64,000 bases of DNA from Chitinophagaceae bacterium. Lineage in GTDB: Bacteria; Bacteroidota; Bacteroidia; Chitinophagales; Chitinophagaceae. The position numbers and the translations under genes are program-made. Below the pieces are notes generated by a model. It was not told the origin of the DNA, made no database searches, and saw only the letters and a program-made list of their open reading frames with translations. The DNA lies in NCBI GenBank assembly GCA_016706055.1, contig JADJKL010000011.1, positions 1-64,000 on the forward strand. The letters are read 5' to 3'. Position 1 is the first letter of the stretch. Every line of letters begins with the position of its first letter. This document shows, in pieces, positions 18,397 to 26,598 of the stretch.

Positions 18397-18930
18397 ATGC
18401 GTACTTTATTTTTGTCATTGATATTTTTTATTTCAACTTATTCTTCTTTTAGTCAGAATAACTATACTATTGTTTTTGGAAATGCTCATCTTGTAATTCA
18501 AGATTCTGTATCGTTTTGGTATGTTCCTTCTGAAAATACACCAATACCAATTGGTAGTGGATATTGGGGAAAATCAAGTTTCCATAATTCTAAAGAAGGA
18601 TTTAAAATTCAAAGATGGGGCAGATATGGTAAGCCCCAAACGTATAGATATTACAAACGCAAATGTAAAAAAGGTAAATGGGTGATTACAACTGAAAAAA
18701 AAGAAGTTGCAGGCTATACTTGTATAAAAGCAACGGGGAAATATAATTATAATAAGTATACAGTTTGGTTTAGTCTCGATTTGCCGAAATATTTTGGTCC
18801 CTTGATGTTAACAAGCTTGCCGGGAACAATACTTAAAAGTAAAAATGAAGACACAGGTTACTCTATTGAGGCTAGTCAAGTTATTAAGGGAGGTTTACCA
18901 ATTGTAGATCCAATTGTTGCAAAAAAATAA
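18397..18930 (+). CDS. GLPGLI-family exported protein, first of a pair
   Basis: This 177-residue protein has a signal peptide (MRTLFLSLIFFISTYSSFSQ). The family hallmark appears as a Trp-Phe strand followed by a proline and the LPG turn: VWFSLDLPKYFGPLMLTSLPGTIL. GLPGLI proteins are a Bacteroidota family of unknown function. The canonical GLPGLI is altered to SLPGTI here. It lies 9 bp downstream of glmM and 41 bp upstream of a related gene. Functional coupling to GlmM is not implied, since the product is exported. Confidence 0.7.
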   Translation: MRTLFLSLIFFISTYSSFSQNNYTIVFGNAHLVIQDSVSFWYVPSENTPIPIGSGYWGKSSFHNSKEGFKIQRWGRYGKPQTYRYYKRKCKKGKWVITTEKKEVAGYTCIKATGKYNYNKYTVWFSLDLPKYFGPLMLTSLPGTILKSKNEDTGYSIEASQVIKGGLPIVDPIVAKK

Positions 18931-18971
18931 AAGGAATTTAGTAAGATATTTTTAATTCAGAGAAGTGTTTA

Positions 18972-19628
18972 ATGCAGAGATTTATTTTTATATTTTCATT
19001 TATAGCAATTCCCTTTTTAGGTAAAGCTCAAGAAAGGTTTACCATCACTTACAAGTCGAAGCGGGTTAAATATGAAAAAAATGTAACCTATAGCCTAAGC
19101 CCATTTGAAATGGTTATTAATGATTCGGTCTCATATACATATAACCCGGGAGTAATGAAAGCCAAAAAAAGAGCAATGAAAGCTCCTCTTGGTAGTTTCT
19201 TTTTGTCTAAGAGTACATTTGTTGATATTAAGAATTGTTATACATTATCACCAGGAGGACATCAAAAAAAGGTAGACGAACAATATCTGATAATTGATAG
19301 TTGTACGACTGGTACTTGGGAAATTACTGATAGTACAAAGCCTATTTTGGGGTATCAATGTTACTTTGCGATTGGGAGAAGTAAAGAAGATACATTCTAT
19401 GTGTGGTTTACACCTGATTTGCCAAAGGGAGCCATGCCTTACACTCCTACTACACTACCAGGAACTGTACTTGAATATTGGCTTCAAGATTCTGAATTTA
19501 TATCGACTGCAAAAGAAATTAAAGCTGAAGCAGTTGATATCATTGAGCCCAATTACTGTCAAAGAATAACGAGAAAGGAATATGTAAAATGGCGGGAAAG
19601 TATAACTTACCGATACATTTATTTTTAA
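18972..19628 (+). CDS. GLPGLI-family exported protein, second of a pair
   Basis: The 218-residue protein has a signal peptide (MQRFIFIFSFIAIPFLGKAQ) and the same C-terminal pattern as its upstream neighbour: VWFTPDLPKGAMPYTPTTLPGTVLEY. It is longer at the N-terminus, with a basic stretch (KAKKRAMKAP) absent from the first copy. The two are probably an ancient tandem duplication, given the shared order of motifs (GYxC, VWF, LPGT) but low overall similarity. The function is unknown. Confidence 0.68.
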   Translation: MQRFIFIFSFIAIPFLGKAQERFTITYKSKRVKYEKNVTYSLSPFEMVINDSVSYTYNPGVMKAKKRAMKAPLGSFFLSKSTFVDIKNCYTLSPGGHQKKVDEQYLIIDSCTTGTWEITDSTKPILGYQCYFAIGRSKEDTFYVWFTPDLPKGAMPYTPTTLPGTVLEYWLQDSEFISTAKEIKAEAVDIIEPNYCQRITRKEYVKWRESITYRYIYF

Positions 19629-19666
19629 ATCAACTTATTCGGTGTCACTGATATTTCAATAGTTCT

Positions 19667-20038
19667 TTAAGGAAGTGGATTCCTTAAAACCTTTTCCATC
19701 TTTCTGCCTTTCGCCAATTCATCTACTAATTTATCAAGATACCTTACTTGTTTGGTTAAAGAGGTTTCAATTTCTTCTATGCGGTAACCGCAAATTACTC
19801 CTGTAATAAGTTGAGCATTGGGGTTTATTTTTGCTTTTTTAAAGAAAGTTTCAAAAGTCACCTTCTCCTTAATTAATTCTTGCAGTTTTTTATTATCATA
19901 GCTGGTCAGCCATTCTATTACCTGGTGCAATTCTGCCTTTGTCCTTCCTTTACTTTCTACTTTTTTAATATAATGCGGATAAACAGAAGCAAAAGTCAAT
20001 TTTGCTATCTTCTCATCATGTTCGGGTGTAGTTGTCAT
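19667..20038 (-). CDS. DUF2200 family protein
   Basis: The 123-residue cytoplasmic protein matches the DUF2200 family by its N-terminus (HDEKIAKLTFASVYPHYIKKVESKGRT). A regulatory-looking middle (ELHQVIEWLTSYD), FFKKAKINPNAQLITGVICGYRIEEIE and a Lys-rich end follow. The family is widespread and mostly uncharacterised. It has an ATG start with no clear ribosome-binding site, and no operon partner lies nearby: the GLPGLI gene converges on it and a lipoprotein gene lies upstream. Confidence 0.78.
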   Translation of the reverse strand: MTTTPEHDEKIAKLTFASVYPHYIKKVESKGRTKAELHQVIEWLTSYDNKKLQELIKEKVTFETFFKKAKINPNAQLITGVICGYRIEEIETSLTKQVRYLDKLVDELAKGRKMEKVLRNPLP

Positions 20039-20117
20039 GGTTTGAAATTACTGTCATTTTTTATGCAGAAATATTTTATTTGCGACATGATTAATGAAAG
20101 AAAAGACCAAGAATCAC

Positions 20118-20948
20118 CTAGTTCTTAATTCCTAAAAAGGCTTTAGCAAATCTTTGACCTAATAACCGCTGTCCAATTGAATTAAAGTGAACTTTGTCTC
20201 CTTTATCTTTCAGGTCATTTGTTTTTATCACATAAGCATTGTTGTCTGTGGAAACATAGCTTTCGATTTGTTTATTAATTAAAGACCAGTAATTATTATT
20301 ATCAGAATAACTTCCTAGTTCGCCAATTAAAACCGGCAGATTATTGATTCCAACAACTTCTCTAAATTTTTCAATTAGTTTTTGCAGTCGCACCTTATAA
20401 AGGCTTGCATTATTTTCATTCGCATCACTTTCACCTTGATGCCATAAAATGCCTTTTATAACTCCGTACTTTTTGCCAAGATTGACCTTTTCAATAAAAT
20501 TAGAGAGCAGCCGTACATTTCTATAAGTTGAATCTCCAAGCCATTGGCTAATAGAGCTTCCGCCAATTGCAGTTGGTAACATTAAGATAGTTATGCTATC
20601 AGGAATGTTTTTTAATAAAGATTTTCCAAAAGATAAGCCACAGTCTAAACCAGCCATGGAAGGTTCGTAAAAGTGTAAAGGCTCTTTTGCAATTACAATT
20701 TGTCCATTCTTATTAATAGTTAATATTCTTTCTGATGGAATTGTGTCCTGAGGTTCTATAAGACCTCGTCCAGCCATATTTGATTGGCCAGCCATAATAA
20801 ATATCCAGGTATTTTTCTGTTTCTCTTCAGTATTCATAATTACTTCTGCTTCTGAAAAATGCTGCGACTGTTGTATTTTTTTACTTCGGTTACAAGAGAT
20901 TAATAAAATCACTATAGCTAAAAAAGTAATATTTTTCATTTTCATCAT
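20118..20948 (-). CDS. SASA-type carbohydrate O-acetylesterase lipoprotein
   Basis: This 276-residue protein begins with a lipoprotein signal whose lipobox is LLISC (Cys at about residue 19). It is an SGNH hydrolase of the sialate-O-acetylesterase/SASA family: FIMAGQSNMAGRG supplies the catalytic Ser, GGSSISQW and GILWHQGESD are the Gly and Asn/His blocks, and DKVHFNSIGQRLLGQ is the Asp/His block. Such enzymes remove acetyl groups from sialic acid or plant polysaccharides. No glycan gene cluster surrounds it, so the substrate is open. The ATG lies just before a second Met; either start keeps the lipobox. Confidence 0.8.
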   Translation of the reverse strand: MMKMKNITFLAIVILLISCNRSKKIQQSQHFSEAEVIMNTEEKQKNTWIFIMAGQSNMAGRGLIEPQDTIPSERILTINKNGQIVIAKEPLHFYEPSMAGLDCGLSFGKSLLKNIPDSITILMLPTAIGGSSISQWLGDSTYRNVRLLSNFIEKVNLGKKYGVIKGILWHQGESDANENNASLYKVRLQKLIEKFREVVGINNLPVLIGELGSYSDNNNYWSLINKQIESYVSTDNNAYVIKTNDLKDKGDKVHFNSIGQRLLGQRFAKAFLGIKN

Positions 20949-21023
20949 CTGGCTTTTAGTTTTGAATAACTATGTACATAAATATGCAAAATTTTGAAAA
21001 TGAATTTCAATAGTTCTGCATAT

Positions 21024-23246
21024 TTAAATCAACTTATCAGGCGTCACCGGTATCTCCCTTATCCTTTTTCCCGTTGCATGAAAAATAGCATTACAAACTG
21101 CTGCTGCAAAACCAACAATACCAACTTCACCCATTCCTTTAGAACCCATCGGGTTTAATACTGGGTCAGGTTTGTTAACGAATAATACTTCTATCTCCGG
21201 TACATCAGCATTTACGGCTACATGGTAATCAGCAAAATTATTATTTACCCAACGGCCATAGCGGTGGTCAATTATTCCTTCTTCCATTAAAGACATACCA
21301 ATACCGCCAACTACAGCACCGACAATCTGGCTTTCGGCAGTTTTTTGATTTACAATTTTTCCTGCATCAACAGCCGATACACATCTTGCAATCTTTACTA
21401 CACCTGTTCTTGAATGTACCATCACTTTTACAAAATGCACTGCATACGAAAATGCAGAATGATTTGCCATCGGGTTGCCCGGTGAGTCTTCTTGTAATTC
21501 TATTTCTTTCAGTCCGGCATTTTTAATTACATCCGCATAACTTATTTTTTTGCTCTTATCTGTTTTCAGCATCATAAAACCGTTTTCAAAAAGTAAGTCA
21601 TCTACTTTTACTTCATGAACAATCTCTGTATGAAACATCGGATTGTCTTTTACCAGATCAGCTAACTTCTTCTTGATGCTCTGACAAACATTATGCACAG
21701 CAGTTCCCAATGTAGAAGTAGTTCCAGATCCGCCCTGCATTGGCCCAGGAGGAAGGTTGGTATCACCCATTTCAAATTTTATATCTCTTGGATGTAAGCC
21801 CAAAGTTTCAGAAGCTAGTTGTGTCATGGCAGTAGCTGTTCCCGGTCCCATATCGGTCACACCACTTGCTAAAATCAAACTACCATCAGGTAATAATCTT
21901 GCTCCCACTTTGGCAGCACCTCTCCATGCAGAAAAAATGCCACTGCCTGTTCCGTAACCAATCAACCAGTCACCTTCTTTCATTGATCGGGGTTCAGGAT
22001 TTCTTGCTGACCATTTTATTTTATCGGCACCTAACTGATAACATTCTTTTAAAAATTTACTTGAGTAAGGTTTTTTATCCTCGAGATCTGTTTCTGCATA
22101 ATTCAGCAAACGAAATTCAATCGGATCTATTTTGGCTGCATAAGCCAATTCATCCATGGCAGACTCCAATGCAAATGCACCAGTGGTTTCTCCCGGTCCT
22201 CGCATCCATGTTGGTTGACTCAAATCCAACGGATATACTTTGTACGTTGTATTTACATTCGGGCAATTATATAAAGACCTCGATGCGTTTACAATCCCTT
22301 CAGTGAATTCATTATAAGAAGCCGTCATTGCTGTTGCATCATGAGTAATGCCAACTAATTTACCATCAGCACTTGCACCCATACTCATTTTTTGTATTGC
22401 CTGCGGACGATAACCAACCAGATTAAACATTTGATTTCTTGTAATCATCAACTTTAATGGCTTTCCAACTTTTTTTCCAGCCATTAATGCTGCCATGGAA
22501 TGTGGCCAAGTGTTGAAAGCAGAACCAAATGCCCCGCCTATAAACTGAGTAATGATTCTTATGTTTTCCTGTTTCAATCCGAATGCTCGCATTACACTTT
22601 GTTGAGTGCTGCTGAGTGCCTGGGTTTTTTCATACATTGTCAATTTGGTGTCAGATTCCCAATTAACAGTAATGGCATGTATCTCCATTGGGTTATGCAC
22701 TTCAATCGGCATTTTATATTCGGCTTCAATTTTTACCGCTGCATTTTTCCAGGCATTGGCTTCGCCCCGAACATATTCTTTAAAATTATTTCCTTCCAAT
22801 GCTTTCCCAGATTTTTCAGCTACATCAATATCAGTATTGAATGTTTCTTTTGCATAAGCTGCTTTTATCAAGGAAGCAGCGTATGTAGCTCTTTCAAAAG
22901 TATCGGCTACAACTATGGCAATTGGTTGCCCGTTGAAGCGAACAATATTATCGTAGAATACTCTGTATCCTTTTTTTATATCGGCTAATTTAGATTGGTC
23001 GGGCAGGTTTTTATAACCGGGAAGTTCAGGACAATTCAAATGTGTAATAACTGCCAATACACCGGGAGCATTTTCGGCAGGCTTTGTATCCATAGCTGTA
23101 ATGGTGCCTTTGGTAACATTGCTTGTTGCTAATACACCATACACCATTCCCGGGAAATCGTATTCTGCAGAATATTTTGCAGTACCTGTTACTTTTTGTA
23201 CACCATCTACCCGGTCGATGAATGGTTGATCTTTTATTTTATCCAT
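21024..23246 (-). CDS. Molybdenum hydroxylase large subunit (xanthine dehydrogenase family, PaoC-like)
   Basis: The 740-residue protein is the molybdopterin-binding subunit of an aldehyde-oxidase/xanthine-dehydrogenase family enzyme. It opens with the family N-terminus RVDGVQKVTGTAKYSAEYDFPG. The cofactor-binding stretch PMQGGSGTTSTLGTAVHNVC is visible. The C-terminal GSKGMGEVGIVG provides the catalytic Glu at about residue 707. It is the last gene of a three-gene minus-strand operon in the order [2Fe-2S], FAD, Mo, as in E. coli paoABC. It has no signal peptide and is probably carried through the Tat pathway by the iron-sulfur subunit. The true substrate could be an aldehyde or an N-heterocycle. 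Confidence 0.85.
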   Translation of the reverse strand: MDKIKDQPFIDRVDGVQKVTGTAKYSAEYDFPGMVYGVLATSNVTKGTITAMDTKPAENAPGVLAVITHLNCPELPGYKNLPDQSKLADIKKGYRVFYDNIVRFNGQPIAIVVADTFERATYAASLIKAAYAKETFNTDIDVAEKSGKALEGNNFKEYVRGEANAWKNAAVKIEAEYKMPIEVHNPMEIHAITVNWESDTKLTMYEKTQALSSTQQSVMRAFGLKQENIRIITQFIGGAFGSAFNTWPHSMAALMAGKKVGKPLKLMITRNQMFNLVGYRPQAIQKMSMGASADGKLVGITHDATAMTASYNEFTEGIVNASRSLYNCPNVNTTYKVYPLDLSQPTWMRGPGETTGAFALESAMDELAYAAKIDPIEFRLLNYAETDLEDKKPYSSKFLKECYQLGADKIKWSARNPEPRSMKEGDWLIGYGTGSGIFSAWRGAAKVGARLLPDGSLILASGVTDMGPGTATAMTQLASETLGLHPRDIKFEMGDTNLPPGPMQGGSGTTSTLGTAVHNVCQSIKKKLADLVKDNPMFHTEIVHEVKVDDLLFENGFMMLKTDKSKKISYADVIKNAGLKEIELQEDSPGNPMANHSAFSYAVHFVKVMVHSRTGVVKIARCVSAVDAGKIVNQKTAESQIVGAVVGGIGMSLMEEGIIDHRYGRWVNNNFADYHVAVNADVPEIEVLFVNKPDPVLNPMGSKGMGEVGIVGFAAAVCNAIFHATGKRIREIPVTPDKLI

Positions 23247-23255
23247 AAAATATTT

Positions 23256-24236
23256 TTATGCAATACCTGTAGCAATCATCAACGCTTCCACAATTGCTAT
23301 TGGTGCCATTTTTAATTTGAAATTATTATGTCCGTAACCTTTTGCTCCTTTTATTGCCAGATCAGCAGCTTTACTAAAGTTTTCTTTTGTTGCAGTTTTG
23401 CCAACAAGGAATTTTTCAGCTTCAGTTAATCGCCATGGTTTGTGAGCAACGCCGCCCATTGCGAGACTTGCTTTCTTGATTGTATCACCAGAAACTTCCA
23501 AAGCAGCGGCAACAGATATTAATGCAAAAGCATAGGAAGCTCTGTCTCTTATTTTTAAGTAATGATTTTTATTGAAAGTATTTTTTGGAATGATAACTCC
23601 AGTAATAATTTCTCCTTTTTGTAAAGTATTATCTAGTTCAGGTTTGTCACCGGGTAAGCGATGGAAATCGGTAAATAGAATTTTTCTTTCACCTTTTGGT
23701 CCGCTAACAGTAACAGTTGCATTTAATGCAGCTAATGCTACACACATATCACTCGGATGAACAGCAATGCATTTATCAGAAGCACCAAAGATGGCATGCA
23801 TACGATTATGACCTTGTAAAGCACCGCATCCGCTCCCGGGTTGACGTTTATTGCAAGGCATTGCTGTATCGTAAAAATAACTACACCTTGTTTTTTGCAT
23901 CATATTGCCGCCAACGGTTGCCATATTTCTCAACTGTGCAGACGCACCAGCAGCAAACGCCATTGATAGTAATGGGTAATTATTTTTTACCAAATCATTT
24001 GCTGATACTTCGCTGTTGATAGCTAATGCACCGATGTGTAATCCGGCTGATGTTTCTTCCACTTGCTTTAGTGGCAGATTATTTATATCAATCAATCGGG
24101 TAGGGGCGGTAACACCTCTTTTCATTAAATCAATCAGGTTGGTACCACCGGCAATAAAACCACCTGTCGGATTTTTTGCCAACGCCTCTACGGCTGCTTT
24201 TACAGAAGAGGCTCTTATATATTCAAAATTAATCAT
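23256..24236 (-). CDS. Molybdenum hydroxylase FAD-binding subunit (PaoB-like)
   Basis: The 326-residue FAD subunit has the FAD pyrophosphate motif FIAGGTNLIDLMK near residues 27-39 and the second FAD motif ATVGGNMMQKTRC. The insertion CNKRQPGSGCGALQGHNRMH is rich in Cys, like the extra iron-sulfur-binding loop of PaoB-type subunits. The C-terminal CO-dehydrogenase flavoprotein domain follows (VAHKPWRLTEAEKFLVGK). Its start overlaps the end of the iron-sulfur subunit gene by 8 bp, and the Mo subunit starts 9 bp downstream, so translation is coupled. The cysteine loop suggests a second iron-sulfur cluster, by analogy with PaoB. Confidence 0.85.
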   Translation of the reverse strand: MINFEYIRASSVKAAVEALAKNPTGGFIAGGTNLIDLMKRGVTAPTRLIDINNLPLKQVEETSAGLHIGALAINSEVSANDLVKNNYPLLSMAFAAGASAQLRNMATVGGNMMQKTRCSYFYDTAMPCNKRQPGSGCGALQGHNRMHAIFGASDKCIAVHPSDMCVALAALNATVTVSGPKGERKILFTDFHRLPGDKPELDNTLQKGEIITGVIIPKNTFNKNHYLKIRDRASYAFALISVAAALEVSGDTIKKASLAMGGVAHKPWRLTEAEKFLVGKTATKENFSKAADLAIKGAKGYGHNNFKLKMAPIAIVEALMIATGIA

Positions 24237-24837
24237 GAGTACTTCCCTCCTTTTTTGTTTGCATTATTGCGTCTACTATATTTGGATATGCACCACAGCG
24301 GCAAATATTACCACTCATGAATTCCCTTACTTCATCTCTACTATTGGCATGACCTTCATTAATACAAGCAACAGCAGACATGATTTGCCCGGGAGTGCAA
24401 TAACCACATTGGAATCCGTCATGCTTGATAAAAGCTTTTTGCATTGGGTGCAGTTCTTCACCATTTGCCAAGCCTTCTATGGTAGTGATTTTCTTTCCTT
24501 CATTCATCACTGCTAATGACAAACAGGAATTAATGCGTTCTCCGTCTACATGAACCGTGCAAGCACCGCATTGGCCGTAATCACATCCTTTTTTTGTGCC
24601 GAAAAGATGCAATTGTTCTCGAATAAAATCAAGGAGAGTAGTTCTGGGTTCCACCGAAAGACTAAACGCTTTTCCATTCACTTCAATATTGAGCGGAATT
24701 TTCTCAAATAGGGCAGCAATTTTTTCGTCATTCTCTCCGGCCTTTACTAAAGCAGGAGAAGCAACGGCTAAGGCAGCAAGGGCTGTTGACTTTTTCAAAA
24801 AGTCCCGCCGCCCTTCATTTTTACAATTATTATCCAT
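24229..24837 (-). CDS. Molybdenum hydroxylase [2Fe-2S] subunit with Tat signal (PaoA-like)
   Basis: This 202-residue protein begins with a twin-arginine signal (GRRDFLKKSTALAALAVAS) and two [2Fe-2S] domains follow. The plant-ferredoxin-type cluster is CDYGQCGACTVHV with a later Cys in INSCLS. The helical second cluster uses GFQCGYCTPGQIM and GNICRCGAYPNI. It is the only subunit of the operon with an export signal, which points to a folded periplasmic complex moved by Tat, as known for E. coli PaoABC. No XdhC/PaoD-type maturation gene lies in the window. Divergent from it, 170 bp away, is a cysteine desulfurase, the kind of enzyme that supplies sulfur to clusters and to Mo cofactor; a functional link is only a guess. 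Confidence 0.87.
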   Translation of the reverse strand: MDNNCKNEGRRDFLKKSTALAALAVASPALVKAGENDEKIAALFEKIPLNIEVNGKAFSLSVEPRTTLLDFIREQLHLFGTKKGCDYGQCGACTVHVDGERINSCLSLAVMNEGKKITTIEGLANGEELHPMQKAFIKHDGFQCGYCTPGQIMSAVACINEGHANSRDEVREFMSGNICRCGAYPNIVDAIMQTKKEGSTHD

Positions 24838-25007
24838 AGTAAAATTTGTAGAAATAAATTTAACCTATTGAGGTCAATGAAAAAAAATAGTTTTGATAAA
24901 TGGGTGCAATTCAGCTGTTTTGTCCATCGTTTGAATTGATTTGTACAGAACTCTTCTACAGGCATTCTGATTACTTATCTTTGCCTTATTTGTAATGAGT
25001 CAATTTT

Positions 25008-26135
25008 ATGAACAGAATTTACTTTGATAATGCCGCTACGACAGCTTTAGATAAAGATGTGCTGGATGCTATGTTGCCCTATATGACTACTCAGTTTGGT
25101 AATCCATCTTCTATTTATTCTTATGGAAGAGAATCAAGGTTGGCTATTGAAACAGCTAGAAAATCAGTTGCAAAATTATTGAATGCTCATCCGGGCGAAA
25201 TATTTTTTACCAGCGGTGGCACTGAAAGTAATAACACGGCGATCTCATGTGCAATAAAAGATCTGGATTGTAAACATATTATTTCCTCTGCAATTGAACA
25301 TCATGCTGTATTGCATACGGTAGAGCATTATGGTTGTGGTGAAAAAGTTACAAGAAGCTTCGTTAAGTTATTGGAAAGTGGTCATGTAGATTTAGCTGAT
25401 CTCGAAGAGCAATTGGCAACACATGAAGAAAGATGTCTTGTTTCATTGATGCATGCAAATAATGAAATAGGAAATATCCTTGATATTCATGCTGTCGGTA
25501 ACCTTTGTAAAAAATACAATGCGATATTTCATTCAGATTGTGTACAAACAGTTGGACATTATCATTTAGACTTAAGAGAGACACCAGTACATTTTATAAG
25601 CGGAGCTGGACATAAGTTTCATGGTCCAAAAGGAATTGGTATTTTATATGTGAATGACAATATAAAGATCAAGCCATTTATTTTTGGTGGCGGACAGGAA
25701 AGGAATATGCGGGCAGGAACTGAAAACTTGTATGGTATTGTCGGTTTTGCCAAAGCTCTTGAAATGGCGATGACGAATCATGATGCAGACAGCCAGTATA
25801 TTCAATCATTAAAAGATTATATGATTGAACAATTGCAGCAACATATTGATGGTGTTCAACTCAATGGCGATCAACAAGGCAAATGTTTATACACCGTTTT
25901 GAGTGCCGCATTTCCTAAAACAGAAAAATCAGAAATGATCCTTTTCAATCTTGATATGCAAGGCATTTGTGTTTCCGGTGGCAGTGCCTGCAGCAGTGGT
26001 GCCGATCAAGGCTCTCATGTTATCAGAGCCATCAATAATAATCCCAATCTTGTAACAGTTCGTTTTTCATTCAGTAAGCATAATACTAAAGAAGAGGTGG
26101 ATGCAGTTATTGTAAAATTGAAAGAACATATCTAA
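25008..26135 (+). CDS. Cysteine desulfurase (NifS/IscS family)
   Basis: The 375-residue PLP enzyme has YFDNAATT at the N-terminus, SGGTESNN, the PLP lysine in GAGHKFHGPKG (Lys about 203), and the mobile catalytic-cysteine loop SGGSACSSGADQ (Cys about 328). These features fit group I NifS/IscS-type desulfurases, which remove sulfur from cysteine for iron-sulfur cluster and thiocofactor synthesis. No iscU-type scaffold gene is adjacent. TATCTTTG at 24976-24983 matches the Bacteroidota -7 consensus TAnnTTTG, but I see no good -33 element at the right spacing. A selenocysteine lyase-like role cannot be ruled out. Confidence 0.83.
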   Translation: MNRIYFDNAATTALDKDVLDAMLPYMTTQFGNPSSIYSYGRESRLAIETARKSVAKLLNAHPGEIFFTSGGTESNNTAISCAIKDLDCKHIISSAIEHHAVLHTVEHYGCGEKVTRSFVKLLESGHVDLADLEEQLATHEERCLVSLMHANNEIGNILDIHAVGNLCKKYNAIFHSDCVQTVGHYHLDLRETPVHFISGAGHKFHGPKGIGILYVNDNIKIKPFIFGGGQERNMRAGTENLYGIVGFAKALEMAMTNHDADSQYIQSLKDYMIEQLQQHIDGVQLNGDQQGKCLYTVLSAAFPKTEKSEMILFNLDMQGICVSGGSACSSGADQGSHVIRAINNNPNLVTVRFSFSKHNTKEEVDAVIVKLKEHI

Positions 26136-26184
26136 GGATTTGATCAAATCCTTTTGTTAAATTTCCTCTTTTAGAAAAATAATT

Positions 26185-26228
26185 TTTGGTTCTTTACGAA
26201 ATATTCGTAGCTTTACGAAAATTTCGTA
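26185..26228 (+). promoter_or_regulatory. blaI promoter with two BlaI-type operators
   Basis: A -33 TTTG (26185-26188) is spaced 19 nt from TAGCTTTA (26208-26215), close to the Bacteroidota -7 consensus. Two inverted repeats cover the core: TACGAAATATTCGTA (26195-26209) and TACGAAAATTTCGTA (26214-26228), with centres 19 bp apart. The second ends 3 bp before the blaI start codon. BlaI/MecI repressors bind paired palindromes of this kind, so autorepression of the blaI-blaR1 pair is a strong inference. Confidence 0.75.
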
Positions 26229-26231
26229 GAT

Positions 26232-26589
26232 ATGGAAAAGTTGACCCATGTAGAAGAAGAAACCATGCAAGCCGTTTGGCGCACTGGTGAAGGCAATGTA
26301 AAAACCTTTATGGAAAAGCTGGATGAACCGGCTCCTTATACAACTATCGCTTCCGTAATTAAGAATTTAGAAAAGAAAGGTTACCTCAGCAGCAGGTTGT
26401 TGGGTAACACATATTTGTATAGACCGGCTGTGAGTGAAGCAGAATATAAAAAGAAGTTTATGGGGAAGTGTAGTGAAGGAATATTTTGATAATTCCTATA
26501 AAGAACTGGTGAACTTTTTTGTGGAGCAGAAAAAATTATCTGCGAAGGAGCTGAAAGAAATTATCACTCTTATTGAAAAAGAAAAATAA
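26232..26589 (+). pseudogene. blaI: BlaI/MecI-type repressor, one-base frameshift
   Basis: The encoded protein would have 118 residues after repair, the normal length for BlaI/CopY regulators. The winged-helix N-terminus (MEKLTHVEEETMQAVWRTGEGNVK, then PAPYTTIASVIKNLEKKGYL as recognition and wing segments) binds the operators. The C-terminal dimer domain (KEYFDNSYKELVNFF to ELKEIITLIEKEK) also carries the site normally cleaved on signalling. A run of four G at 26462-26465 has one base too many: with three, the frame reads KFMGSVVKEYFDNSY through to the TAA at 26589. As read, translation ends early at 26489. Because both halves are perfectly conserved, an error is more likely than true loss. 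It is followed after 9 bp by the BlaR1-type sensor. Confidence 0.78.
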
Positions 26590-26598
26590 ATTATTAAT

